Shown: positions 26,166 through 33,837 of the stretch, in pieces
Position numbering within the stretch: the first letter of the stretch is position 1
Layout: every line of letters starts with the position of its first letter
NCBI GenBank assembly: GCA_028280605.1
Contig: JANQLL010000014.1
Coordinates: 1-35,299, forward strand
Direction of reading: 5' to 3'
Source: Candidatus Gastranaerophilales bacterium
Lineage (GTDB): Bacteria > Cyanobacteriota > Vampirovibrionia > Gastranaerophilales > JANQFW01
Length of the DNA: 35,299 nt
Translations under genes and position numbers: made by a program
The notes under the pieces: model-generated
The model's database searches: none
The model's input: only the letters and a program-made list of their open reading frames with translations
Told to the model about the DNA's origin: nothing

Positions 26166-27325
26166 CAGAAGCCGTTAAAGAAAAAGCACCTTTAAGTGAA
26201 TTTGAAAAATTACTAAATGAATCTTACGATTATAATTTCAGAATAGCTGATGTAGTTGAAGGAACAGTTGTTAAGTTTGAAAGAAATTCAGTTCTTGTTG
26301 ATATAGGTAGCAAGACAGAAGCTGTTTTGTATTTTAGAGAACTTTCAAACGTACCTTTTGAAAAACCGGAAGATATTGTAACTATAGGTGAAAAAAGAGA
26401 ATTTTATATTTTAAGGGAAGAAGATGAAGAAGGTCAAATTACTCTTTCTTTAAAAAGAGTATCTCTTGCAAAAAGTTGGGCTCAGCTCAATGAATATCGC
26501 AGTAGTGACGATACTATTACTGCTAAAATTGTTTCATTGGTAAAAGGTGGCGTTATAGTAGAGGTTCTAGGTTTAAGAGGTTTTGTGCCTGCTAGTCAAC
26601 TTAGAACAGGTATGCCTCATGACGGTTTAATCGGTCAGGAAATTCCTGTTAAAATCTTAGAAACTGATCCAAAAAGAAATAAGCTTATATTGAGTCAAAG
26701 ACAAGCTCTCGCTCAAAGAAGACAAGAAATTATCGCACAAGTAATGTCAGAATTGGAAGTTCAACAAGTAGTAGAAGGTGAAGTTGTAAGACTCGCTGAT
26801 TTCGGTGCATTTATTGATATTAATGGCGTTGATGGACTATTACCTATATCAGAGATATCTTGGCAAAGGGTTAAGCATCCGTCTGATGTATTAAAACTTG
26901 GTCAAACTGTTCAAGTTAAGGTACTTAAGATTGATACTGAATTAAATAGAATTAGCTTAAGCTTAAAGAGAATGGAAGAAAACCCTTGGGTTAAAATAGA
27001 AGGGCATTTTAAAGAAGGTGAAGTGATCAAGGGTAAAGTTAATAAAATAACAAACTTTGGCGCATTCATAGATATATTCCCAGGAGTTGAAGCTCTCTTA
27101 CCTGCGGCAGAAATGTCTAATGAACCTGTTAATCCTTATGAGGCGCTAACTTTAGGTGAAGAAATAACAGTATTAATTAAGCGCTTTACTCCTCAAGAGC
27201 ATAGAATTGGCTTAAGTATAAAAGATTTAAATAAGAAGTCTCAGGAAAAACCACAGGATGTAAAACAAGACGTTCAGCAAGAGCCAATTCAAAATATTGA
27301 CGATAATCAACAAGAAGAAAATTAA
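26162..27325 (+). CDS. rpsA: 30S ribosomal protein S1 (four S1 domains)
   Basis: RNA-binding ribosomal protein that helps recruit mRNA to the 30S subunit. It has four OB-fold S1 domains: roughly residues 18-100, 118-185, 200-270 and 285-355; domains 3 and 4 show the strong ADFGAFIDI and TNFGAFIDIF motifs, with ISLSLKRM after domain 3. Four domains in 387 residues resembles the shorter S1 of Firmicutes, cyanobacteria and relatives rather than the six-domain E. coli form. The tail is Gln/Lys/Glu-rich. It starts at GTG overlapping the ispH stop, with AGGAG 10 bases upstream inside ispH, so translation is probably coupled. The ispH-S1 pairing (sometimes fused) is known in Clostridia. Confidence 0.94.
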   Translation: MTEAVKEKAPLSEFEKLLNESYDYNFRIADVVEGTVVKFERNSVLVDIGSKTEAVLYFRELSNVPFEKPEDIVTIGEKREFYILREEDEEGQITLSLKRVSLAKSWAQLNEYRSSDDTITAKIVSLVKGGVIVEVLGLRGFVPASQLRTGMPHDGLIGQEIPVKILETDPKRNKLILSQRQALAQRRQEIIAQVMSELEVQQVVEGEVVRLADFGAFIDINGVDGLLPISEISWQRVKHPSDVLKLGQTVQVKVLKIDTELNRISLSLKRMEENPWVKIEGHFKEGEVIKGKVNKITNFGAFIDIFPGVEALLPAAEMSNEPVNPYEALTLGEEITVLIKRFTPQEHRIGLSIKDLNKKSQEKPQDVKQDVQQEPIQNIDDNQQEEN

Positions 27326-27344
27326 TAGATAGATATTCATAGCC

Positions 27345-27388
27345 TAAAAAATGAGCCGTCTGCAGCTATGTAGGCGGTTTATTTTTTG
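27345..27388. terminator. Bidirectional terminator between rpsA and tsaE
   Basis: Stem CCGTCT/AGGCGG (27356-27361 with 27372-27377, one G-T pair) is followed by TTTATTTTTTG on the plus strand, and on the minus strand by CTCATTTTTTAGG. It serves rpsA and, overlapping its 3' end, the convergent tsaE. Confidence 0.75.
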
Positions 27389-27870
27389 ATTAGGTTTTCT
27401 TTTATCTCGTCACAAATCTGTTTACTTTTTGAACCATAAGCGTTAAAAGAAAAAATTCTGGTTTCTTTTAACGCATATTCTATAGTTATTTCTATCCGTT
27501 CCTCAGGCAGCTTATCCTGAAAATAATTTGCCCATTCTACAATCGTTAAAGAGTTTTCATCTTCAGTATATTCTTTTATTTCGTCTATTATTGAGGAGAT
27601 GCCTTCTTTTTCCAGCCTGTACAAATCAAAATGGTAAAGGCTCATTTTACCGGAGTGATACTCGTTTAAAATAACAAAACTTGGGCTCGTGACTTTTTCC
27701 TGTATATTTAAATATTTAGCCAGAAATTTAACAAAAGTTGTTTTTCCTGCACCTATATCTCCATATAAAAATAAAAGTCCACCATTATACTTTTCCAGAA
27801 TATTCGCAATTTTTTTTGCCAATTCTTCTGTTTCTTTTATATTTTTAATATTAATTTTTAAATTGTCCAT
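27379..27870 (-). CDS. tsaE: tRNA threonylcarbamoyladenosine biosynthesis protein TsaE
   Basis: P-loop ATPase partner of TsaB and TsaD in making the universal t6A modification of ANN-decoding tRNAs. Signatures: Walker A LYGDIGAGKTTFVK (about 35-48), SPSFVILNEYHS (about 61), LYHFDLYRLE (about 78) and IVEWAN. Its 163 residues are normal. The start ATG lacks a clear Shine-Dalgarno. It is convergent with rpsA. tsaB and tsaD are not in the window. Confidence 0.94.
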   Translation of the reverse strand: MDNLKINIKNIKETEELAKKIANILEKYNGGLLFLYGDIGAGKTTFVKFLAKYLNIQEKVTSPSFVILNEYHSGKMSLYHFDLYRLEKEGISSIIDEIKEYTEDENSLTIVEWANYFQDKLPEERIEITIEYALKETRIFSFNAYGSKSKQICDEIKENLIKK

Positions 27871-28104
27871 ATTATTATAATACCAATTATTTTTATGTCT
27901 GAAACCAACAGAAAAAATTATAAAATAAACAAAATTAATAATTAATTTCGTAATTATAATAAGGTAATTTATTAAAATTTATTAAGTATATTTTTAATTA
28001 TTATTTTTAAACACTAGTCAAAACTAAAGTTTTATGTCATTATATAACTTGAAAAAGATACCATTATTTTAGTGCAATAAAGTATTGAAAGTTAACAATA
28101 ATAA

Positions 28105-28133
28105 TTGGAATATTTTTTGTGCTATATTATAAT
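28105..28133 (+). promoter_or_regulatory. Promoter for the zinc-ribbon/Gly-rich gene
   Basis: TTGGAA (28105-28110), exactly 17 bases, perfect TATAAT (28128-28133). Transcription would start near 28140, leaving about 143 untranslated bases. The upstream part of this 411-base gap (27871-28104) is A+T-rich with nothing else I can identify. Confidence 0.65.
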
Positions 28134-28195
28134 TAGATTAGTTAAAAATTGAGTATATTGTGAATTAAATAATTATAGGTTAGTAGTGATTATAG

Positions 28196-28257
28196 GATTG
28201 TAGCAAGGTAATTGGTGGGAGAGAGAAGTTTTAATAACTAAAAAATCCTTGCCAATC
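28196..28257 (+). promoter_or_regulatory. Leader hairpin upstream of the Gly-rich gene
   Basis: GATTG-(TA bulge)-GCAAGG at 28196-28208 pairs with CCTTGC-CAATC at 28247-28257: an 11-base-pair stem with one 2-base bulge and a 38-base purine-rich loop. It ends 7 bases before the AAGGGG ribosome-binding site (28265-28270). Such placement suits control of translation or mRNA stability. No known riboswitch was recognised. Confidence 0.5.
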
Positions 28258-28282
28258 AATTTTACAAGGGGCTGAATATAGT

Positions 28283-29422
28283 ATGTATGTAAATAAGTGT
28301 TCAAAGTGCGGCGCTGAATTCGAGACAAAAAATCCCAAAAGAGTAATATGTCCATCCTGTCTGTATCCAGATAGAAAGCCTTTATTGCCAGAGAAATCTT
28401 CTCAGCCGATAGGAAATGATGCGCAGCCTCAACAGCAACAAGATAGAAATGATTCACATTCAGGTGGATCACGTCAGTCAGGTCACGGTCAAGGTGGTTA
28501 TCAACAAGGTGGTTATCAACAAAGAAGACCATACCAAGGTGGTGATGGACACCAAGGTGGCGGAAGCCAAGGTGGTGGATTCAGAAGACCTCATCAAGGA
28601 CAAGGCGGTGGCTACGGAAATAGACAACAAGGTGGTGGCTACGGAAATAGACAACAAGGTGGCGGCTACGGAAATAGACAACAAGGTGGCGGCTACGGAA
28701 ATAGACAACAAGGCGGTGGCTACGGAAATAGACAACAAGGTGGCGGCTACGGAAATAGACCACAAAGTGGCGGCTACGGAAATAGACAACAAGGCGGTGG
28801 CTACGGAAATAGACCGCAAGGTGGCGGCTATGGAAATAGACCACAAGGTGGTGGCTATGGAAATAGACCGCAAGGTAGCGGCTATGGAAATAGACCGCAA
28901 GGTGGCGGTGGATTTAGAAGACCGCAGGGTGGTGGCTTTAGAGGTGGTCAACAACAAAGACCTAGAAGAAGTCTGTTAATAAGTAAAGAGCAAGTTGCTG
29001 AAATTGAAAAATTATATAAAGCAATGTTACCTTTACCAAATCCGGATGCCCATGAAGTAATTGGTAAAGATATAGAATTAGAGCCGAATAAAGTATTTTT
29101 CGGAATAAATTTAATAAGACAAAAAATGAACTTGCCTAAGCTTCCTTATCCAAAAAGAAAGTTGGCAGTATCTCCAGAGCAGTTAATGGCGATTGAGAAT
29201 TTATACACTCCATTATTGCCATTACCTCCTATAGGTTGTCATAAAATAATTGCAAAACAATTAAAAGTCGACGAATGGCGTGTTCACGTTGGTATAGGTA
29301 TAATAAGAAAACAGATGAACTTACCTCGTTGGAATCCTGATAGAGAGGATGCTCCAGAAGAATTCAAAAATCAAGCTCAAGAAGAAGCTGCAAAAGAAGA
29401 ACCAGCAAGTAAAGAAGAATAA
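28283..29422 (+). CDS. Zinc-ribbon protein with Gly-Tyr-Arg-Gln repeats and duplicated C-terminal domain
   Basis: 379 residues in three parts. (1) A zinc ribbon: C6xxC9 and C23xxC26. (2) A low-complexity Gly/Gln/Arg/Tyr region (about 40-226) containing eleven 9-residue units GGGYGNRQQ/GGGYGNRPQ (108-206), like RNA-binding RGG/GYG tails and prone to be disordered. (3) Two consecutive copies (about 230-291 and 292-353) of a 62-residue domain with shared pattern S-x-EQ-x3-IE-x-LY...LPLP...H-x2-I-x-K...GI-x2-IR-x2-MNLP, probably helical, then a Lys/Glu tail. I do not recognise this domain. AAGGGG lies upstream of the ATG. A cytoplasmic nucleic-acid-binding, possibly condensate-forming role is inference; helix-turn-helix-like binding by the repeats is a guess. 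Confidence 0.82.
   Translation: MYVNKCSKCGAEFETKNPKRVICPSCLYPDRKPLLPEKSSQPIGNDAQPQQQQDRNDSHSGGSRQSGHGQGGYQQGGYQQRRPYQGGDGHQGGGSQGGGFRRPHQGQGGGYGNRQQGGGYGNRQQGGGYGNRQQGGGYGNRQQGGGYGNRQQGGGYGNRPQSGGYGNRQQGGGYGNRPQGGGYGNRPQGGGYGNRPQGSGYGNRPQGGGGFRRPQGGGFRGGQQQRPRRSLLISKEQVAEIEKLYKAMLPLPNPDAHEVIGKDIELEPNKVFFGINLIRQKMNLPKLPYPKRKLAVSPEQLMAIENLYTPLLPLPPIGCHKIIAKQLKVDEWRVHVGIGIIRKQMNLPRWNPDREDAPEEFKNQAQEEAAKEEPASKEE
28604..28900 (+). repeat. Eleven tandem 27-base coding repeats
   Basis: Unit of the form GGTGGCGGCTACGGAAATAG plus ACAACAA, repeated eleven times without gaps. Early units end CAACAA (Gln-Gln) and later ones CCACAA or CCGCAA (Pro-Gln); third-position C/T changes (TAC to TAT) group in the later units, indicating local expansion. 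A multiple of three, so copy-number change keeps the frame, and long spurious frames open on both strands. Confidence 0.95.
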
Positions 29423-29459
29423 AATTTGAAATAAGATATAAAATATAGAATAAAAGAAT

Positions 29460-29500
29460 AAAGAGTTTAGGATTATATTACCTAGAACTCTTTGTTTTTT
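29460..29500 (+). terminator. Rho-independent terminator
   Basis: AAAGAGTTTAGG (29460-29471) pairs with CCTA-G-AACTCTTT (29481-29493, one bulged G), 9-base loop, then GTTTTTT. It ends the zinc-ribbon gene transcript 38 bases after its stop. The following 29501-29714 is A+T-rich with nothing else recognised. Confidence 0.8.
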
Positions 29501-29727
29501 ACAAAAATTAATATTAATAAAAGTTACTTAAATTCATAAAAGATATTGATTATTAATTTAAGTATACGATGTATAAAAAATCATCTTAAAATATAGTTTT
29601 AATTAATGCTAGAATATTGTATAAAATTATTAAGTGGTTATAAGTTTATTCACAACATTTAAAAAATTTATTAGCTTCACTTGTTTTATTATGACTATTA
29701 ACAATTGTTTTTTTGAAGGGAATAAAA

Positions 29728-31545
29728 GTGAGACGTATCCAAAAAGCTCAAAAGGCTAGTAAGGAACATATAATAAAAGATAATGTTTCTCATAGCAATC
29801 CAATAATTCGTAAAAAACCCTCTCCAAGGATTTATGGCGGGTACAATTATTCACAAAGAATAAATAATTATCAAAATACATTCGAGCCGTTGGATATATT
29901 TAAAGAGTTTTGTGCAACAGCAAAGCATACAAAAAACTTAGAAACTCTCTTTAATTACTTCCATAATTTAGTTGTTAATAAATTAAATTATAATTTTACT
30001 GCTTTTGGATTTAGCAGTTCCAATCATATAAAAGTTAAGCTGACTGATCATATAGGAAACATTTACAGTTCAAGGTTTTTACTTACTGATGAGGAAAATC
30101 CTATTATTAAAAGCTTCTTGAAAAAGAAGAAGTTCTGTATTGATGATTTTAGCTTTATAAATGTTCACTATTTAAATAACTCTCACGGAATTATAATACC
30201 TTTAGTTCATTCAGATGAATGTTTAGGCTTGATAATAGCTGGTGCTTCGGTCAAGAATCCTCAAAATGATGATGTATTAGAAGTTTTATCTAATTTTATA
30301 ACATTAAATATAATAAATAAAACACTTAGTGAAGCCTCAACCCAGGATGTAAATATAGATTCTTTAACAGGACTGGTTAATCATGGTGAATTTCAAGCTA
30401 AACTAACAGAAGAAATAACAAAAGCTAAAGACAGTAATAAGCTGGTTTCTGTAATTATATTTGATATTAATAATATTTCTCAACTTAATAAAGAATACGG
30501 ACATGCCAAAGGCGATGAAATTATATGCATTTTGGCAGACAGAATAAAGAAAAATATAAGAAATGTAGATATTGCAGGGCGCTATGGCGGTGATGAACTT
30601 GCTATAATTATGCCTGATGCAAATAATGAAGAAGCCTGCTATATGGCAGAATATTTAAATTATATAATTTCTTGCAGCTTAATCGACGATGTTGGTGCAA
30701 TGAAGGTAAATGTTGGTGTATCAACATATCCAACCTGCGCTCAAGAGCAAGAAAAATTATTATTAATTGCTGAGCAGGCAATGTTGATTTCTAAAAGTAA
30801 AAGCGATAAAAATGGCGTTGCCTCAGTCGTAAGTGCCGGAGATATCGACTTTTGGAATGAAATGGCTCTAAATTCTTTAGCTACAGTAATAGCTAAAAAG
30901 CACTCTCAATATGGTATAAACTTTGAGGAAGAGCTTGTTCACCAGTTCCATAGTGAGAATTTATCAATAAATAATAATAATTTAGATGTTGTAACATCTT
31001 TAGCCGGGGCAATTGATGCAAAAGACCCATATACCAGAGGTCATTCACAAGCTGTATCAAGATATGCAGAAGCCTTAGCAAGAGCATTAAATTTACCTGA
31101 ACACGAAGTTGAAAGAATAAAACTTGGTGCAATGCTTCATGATGTCGGCAAAATTGGAATACCGGAATCTGTATTAAGAAAACCAGGTCAATTAACAGAT
31201 CAAGAATGGGATATTATGAAGCAGCATCCTGAAATAGGTGTGCTGAAAGTACTTGAGCCAATACATTCATTAAATGACATTATTCCGATAGTTAGACATC
31301 ACCATGAGCAAATAAATGGCAAAGGCTATCCTGATAAATTAAAAGGCGATGAAATTCCGTATGGTGCAAGAATTGTTGGGATTGCAGATGTTTTTCATGC
31401 ACTTGTGAGTGATAGACCGTACAGAAAAGCTTTACCTATTGAAAAAGCTATTGAAATACTTAAAGCCGGTGCTGGCATTCAGTGGGATAAAGATATGGTG
31501 AGAAAATTTATTATTCTAGCCCCGTCTTTAATAACAAAGACTTAA
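29728..31545 (+). CDS. Diguanylate cyclase-like (GGDEF) and HD-GYP phosphodiesterase protein
   Basis: Cytoplasmic cyclic-di-GMP signalling protein of 605 residues. Start set at GTG 29728, with GAAGGGA 6 bases upstream, not the in-frame TTG at 29713. Residues about 50-205 look like a GAF-type sensor. The GGDEF domain (about 208-370) has DSLTGLVNHGEF, FDINNISQLNKEYGHAKGDE and the signature RYGGDEL, a GGDEF variant that may or may not be active. The HD-GYP domain (about 430-600) is well preserved: HSQAVSRYAE, LHDVGKIGIP, HHHEQINGKGYP and IVGIADVFHAL, so c-di-GMP hydrolysis is likely. No membrane segment. It follows the zinc-ribbon gene but behind that gene's terminator. Confidence 0.93.
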   Translation: MRRIQKAQKASKEHIIKDNVSHSNPIIRKKPSPRIYGGYNYSQRINNYQNTFEPLDIFKEFCATAKHTKNLETLFNYFHNLVVNKLNYNFTAFGFSSSNHIKVKLTDHIGNIYSSRFLLTDEENPIIKSFLKKKKFCIDDFSFINVHYLNNSHGIIIPLVHSDECLGLIIAGASVKNPQNDDVLEVLSNFITLNIINKTLSEASTQDVNIDSLTGLVNHGEFQAKLTEEITKAKDSNKLVSVIIFDINNISQLNKEYGHAKGDEIICILADRIKKNIRNVDIAGRYGGDELAIIMPDANNEEACYMAEYLNYIISCSLIDDVGAMKVNVGVSTYPTCAQEQEKLLLIAEQAMLISKSKSDKNGVASVVSAGDIDFWNEMALNSLATVIAKKHSQYGINFEEELVHQFHSENLSINNNNLDVVTSLAGAIDAKDPYTRGHSQAVSRYAEALARALNLPEHEVERIKLGAMLHDVGKIGIPESVLRKPGQLTDQEWDIMKQHPEIGVLKVLEPIHSLNDIIPIVRHHHEQINGKGYPDKLKGDEIPYGARIVGIADVFHALVSDRPYRKALPIEKAIEILKAGAGIQWDKDMVRKFIILAPSLITKT

Positions 31546-31550
31546 AGTAT

Positions 31551-31800
31551 TTAAATAAGGAATAAAAATTTTTTATCCACCCCTAACCCCCCATAGGGGA
31601 AATTCTTTTCCAAGATAAAAGTTACAGGCACGTCATTGATTAGACCTACATCCATCATTGACCCAAATTGACCAGTTTTAACCGATATACTTTTATCTTG
31701 GAACCTTTTAACGAAGAATTCATAAAGTTCATTTGCAACATCAGGCTTGGCAGTATTATCAAAGCTTGGTCTTTTACCTTTTTTATCCTTGGAGTTGAAG
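31551..31800 (-). pseudogene. dtd: 3' remnant of D-aminoacyl-tRNA deacylase (dtd)
   Basis: Read leftward, the frame gives KKGKRPSFDNTAKPD, ANELYEFFVKRF, VKTGQFGSMMDVGLINDV and PVTFILEKN, the C-terminal half of DTD (family pattern RPSF...LY..FV...TG.F...M.V.L.NDGPVTF). It runs open to a TAA at 31551 past the usual end. Upstream of about 31800 the frame hits stops and no N-terminal half (RAVVQRV..., GLLVLLG) is found. The G of NDGPVTF is V here. The gene is therefore truncated and inactive. The hairpin at 31580-31599 lies in its 3' part. Confidence 0.75.
31580..31599 (+). terminator. Possible terminator after the GGDEF/HD-GYP gene
   Basis: CCCCTA (31580-31585) pairs with TAGGGG (31594-31599) over an 8-base C-rich loop, 35 bases after the stop and followed by AAATTCTTTT. 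The stem is short and the T-tract imperfect. Confidence 0.4.
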
Positions 31801-31837
31801 GAAAATTAAAAAATAATAAAATTCTTGAAATTGATAA

Positions 31838-31972
31838 ACTGGAGCAGAAAGAAAGGTACAAGCTCAATTCACCTTTAAAGCAATATGTGTGAATCTTTTA
31901 AAAGCAGTGAATAAAGTGCTTAATGGAGATGTTATTCTTAATTATACCTACCCAAGGGAGAAGTATGTCTAA
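31838..31972 (+). pseudogene. Probable transposase C-terminal remnant
   Basis: The plus strand reads TGAERKVQAQFTFKAICVNL then LKAVNKVLNGDVILN and ends PREKYV-stop. The pattern KVQAQFTFKAICVNLLKAV resembles the C-terminal helix of DDE transposases of the IS4/IS1182 type. Stops lie immediately upstream and no other transposase part, inverted repeat or target duplication is visible. It abuts the broken end of dtd. The rest of 31973-32106 holds nothing I recognise. Confidence 0.35.
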
Positions 31973-32106
31973 TTTTTTGCAAATTAGGCGTAAAAGCCTT
32001 GATTTAAAAACTTACAAGCATAAATAATGGGACCTTAAATAATTTTATATATTCTTGCGTATACCTTAAGTCAATCTATGCCTAAATAGTAAACATAGAA
32101 TGTAGC

Positions 32107-33201
32107 TTAACTGTTCATTTTTTTCATGAATTCTATGTTTTTTTTGAGGATATTTTTATATAGATTTAAATATTCCTGCGCCATTCTTTGAGAGTTGTAT
32201 ACCGATAATGCCTTGGCATGACAGTTTTGTATACTCTGTTTTAGCTTTTCTTTATTTTCTATAAGATTATTTATACTTCTTAAGAGAGAATTGGGATTAC
32301 TCTTTTGGAATAAACAGGCACAATCTCCCCACATTTCTTTCATCACAGGAGTATTATTAACAATTAATGCACAGTTTAGGTAAGCTGCTTTTATCATATT
32401 AAATGATTCTGCGCCGGTGAGTGATAGGTATATTGATGAGCTTTTATATACGCTTTCTATATCTTCATTATTTTTGTAGCTGATGCTTTTAATTTTTCGA
32501 TTTTGTGAAAATATTTTATTATTATCTAATACTTTTATATTTATATTGTCTGGTAGTTTAGAAACAATTTTATTCAATAAATTAATGTCTTGATGCTTTT
32601 TTAGCATATATGCATCGACTATAATATCAGAATTCAGATGTAGATCTTCTTGCTGTATAATTGGTAGTCCGTTGTAAATAACTCTGATTTTATTTTTTAT
32701 ATCAAAACTTTTAACTAAATTATATGCTGAATGCATTGAGGGCATAACTATTGCTTGAGAATTATTTAAAGCATCTTTCATTATATCTATGGTTTCAAAA
32801 AAATTTTGAGAGGAGCTCTTTTGATTTTTAAATAAACTAAAAATATTTCCTTGTGTATATAACAAAGCTGGGTAATTGTGCAGGACAGAACTGCATAAAA
32901 TGTGGTTTAAATGAACAATATGAGGTTTAAAATCTTTTAATGTATGCTCCAATATTTTTTTTATCTTATCAAGATAATTTTTATCATTTAATGAACTTAT
33001 TTCTTTTTCTGATGGTAAATTGGTAGGAATTATTTGTATATTCTGCAAACAGTGTGTGTTTGCATTTGCAGAATTGCCAAAGCCAAGAATACAGATTTCC
33101 ATGTTTGATTTTTGCTGCATGGATTTGCACAAATTATAAGTATATTCCCAGCCTAAACCGTCTAAATCACTTGTCATCAATAACCTGAACGTTGAAGCCA
33201 T
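32107..33201 (-). CDS. Glycosyltransferase, GT-B fold (family 4-like)
   Basis: 364 residues with the layout of a GT4 (group 1) glycosyltransferase: N-terminal Rossmann-like domain (PHIVHLNHIL near 94), a linker strand AIVMPSMHSAYNLVKSF, NKIRVIYNGLP in the donor-domain entry, and the donor-binding region YLSLTGAESFNMIKAAYLNC followed by PVMKEMWGDCACLF. The usual EGFGLPxLEAM motif is degenerate (AESFNMIKAAY), keeping the first Glu but with alanine near the second, so activity or donor class is uncertain. AGGGG lies 9 bases upstream of the ATG. It stands alone; a role in cell-surface glycan synthesis is inference. Confidence 0.8.
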   Translation of the reverse strand: MASTFRLLMTSDLDGLGWEYTYNLCKSMQQKSNMEICILGFGNSANANTHCLQNIQIIPTNLPSEKEISSLNDKNYLDKIKKILEHTLKDFKPHIVHLNHILCSSVLHNYPALLYTQGNIFSLFKNQKSSSQNFFETIDIMKDALNNSQAIVMPSMHSAYNLVKSFDIKNKIRVIYNGLPIIQQEDLHLNSDIIVDAYMLKKHQDINLLNKIVSKLPDNINIKVLDNNKIFSQNRKIKSISYKNNEDIESVYKSSSIYLSLTGAESFNMIKAAYLNCALIVNNTPVMKEMWGDCACLFQKSNPNSLLRSINNLIENKEKLKQSIQNCHAKALSVYNSQRMAQEYLNLYKNILKKNIEFMKKMNS

Positions 33202-33406
33202 AAGATAAAACCCCTCTGCCTTGTATTAATTTATTCACATTTGATTATATTTCCGTTTAAGCAAACAAATATAATAATTGGCGTAAATTCTCAAATATGA
33301 ATTAGTTTAAGGCCTTATCAATGTAAGTTCATCAGTAACCCTGATAATTAATCTGTATAGAATTTTATTTTGATAAATTTAATAAAGTTATATCTCAAGC
33401 TAAAAA

Positions 33407-33550
33407 ATATGGACAAAATAAAAAAGGTTCTTTTTAGAACCCTTATACTTCTGTTAAATTATACCTTTTACCTTTTTCGGTTTTACCTTTTCCGTTTCCT
33501 GTCGTTTTTACCCAATATTATAAAGTATTTTTTTTTACTTAAATTGCCTA
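33407..33550. repeat. 144-base intergenic repeat, copy 1
   Basis: First of two direct copies 180 bases apart (copy 2 at 33587-33730), about 7 mismatches by eye. Each copy has a 6-base hairpin GGTTCT-TTTT-AGAACC at its left end and then a pyrimidine-rich tract with three TTTTACC and one TTATACC motifs. Encoded frames change amino acids at almost every difference, so it is probably not coding. Together the copies occupy most of the 636-base gap 33202-33837; 33202-33406 is otherwise featureless A+T-rich DNA. Confidence 0.85.
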
Positions 33551-33586
33551 AATTTTTTATATTATTTTATCCAAACAAAAAGTAAG

Positions 33587-33730
33587 ATATGAACAAAATA
33601 AAAAAGGTTCTTTTTAGAACCCTTACACTTCTGTTAAATTATACCTTTTACCTTTTTCGGTCTTACCGTTTCCGTTTCCTGTCGTTTTTACCCAATATTA
33701 TAAAGTATTTTTTTTTATTAAAATTGCTTA
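33587..33730. repeat. 144-base intergenic repeat, copy 2
   Basis: Second direct copy of the element at 33407-33550, separated by 36 unrelated bases. It keeps the GGTTCT/AGAACC hairpin exactly; two of the differences fall in the central TTTTACC tract. Confidence 0.85.
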
Positions 33731-33773
33731 TTTGTTAATAAAAAATTAAGAGTTGTTAAGATTTTATTAATAT

Positions 33774-33807
33774 AAAAAAATACAAAGACCATCATCCTTT
33801 GTATTTT
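33774..33807 (-). terminator. Rho-independent terminator
   Basis: A perfect 11-base stem AAAATACAAAG/CTTTGTATTTT (33777-33787 with 33797-33807), 9-base loop; on the minus strand it ends in seven T's. It lies about 30 bases after the stop of the OB-fold-like secreted protein. Confidence 0.8.
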
Positions 33808-33837
33808 CTTGATTCTTTAGTATTTATAAATCTTTAA

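Noticed and set aside
28604..28900. CRISPR array
   Set aside because: Repeats are contiguous, coding and without unique spacers; no cas genes in the window.
28416..28979. Long open frames overlapping the Gly-rich gene on both strands (also 28478-28957 and 28581-28844, minus)
   Set aside because: The 27-base repeat is a multiple of three, so every frame without a stop in one unit stays open. Only the zinc-ribbon frame has a ribosome-binding site and non-repetitive conserved-looking ends.
31655..31892. Two overlapping opposite frames of about 70 codons
   Set aside because: No ribosome-binding site; they are out-of-frame readings across the dtd remnant and transposase-like remnant.
33370..33585. 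Hydrophobic 71-codon frame and its copy in the second 144-base repeat
   Set aside because: No ribosome-binding site, and differences between the copies are nearly all amino-acid-changing, so no sign of protein-level selection.
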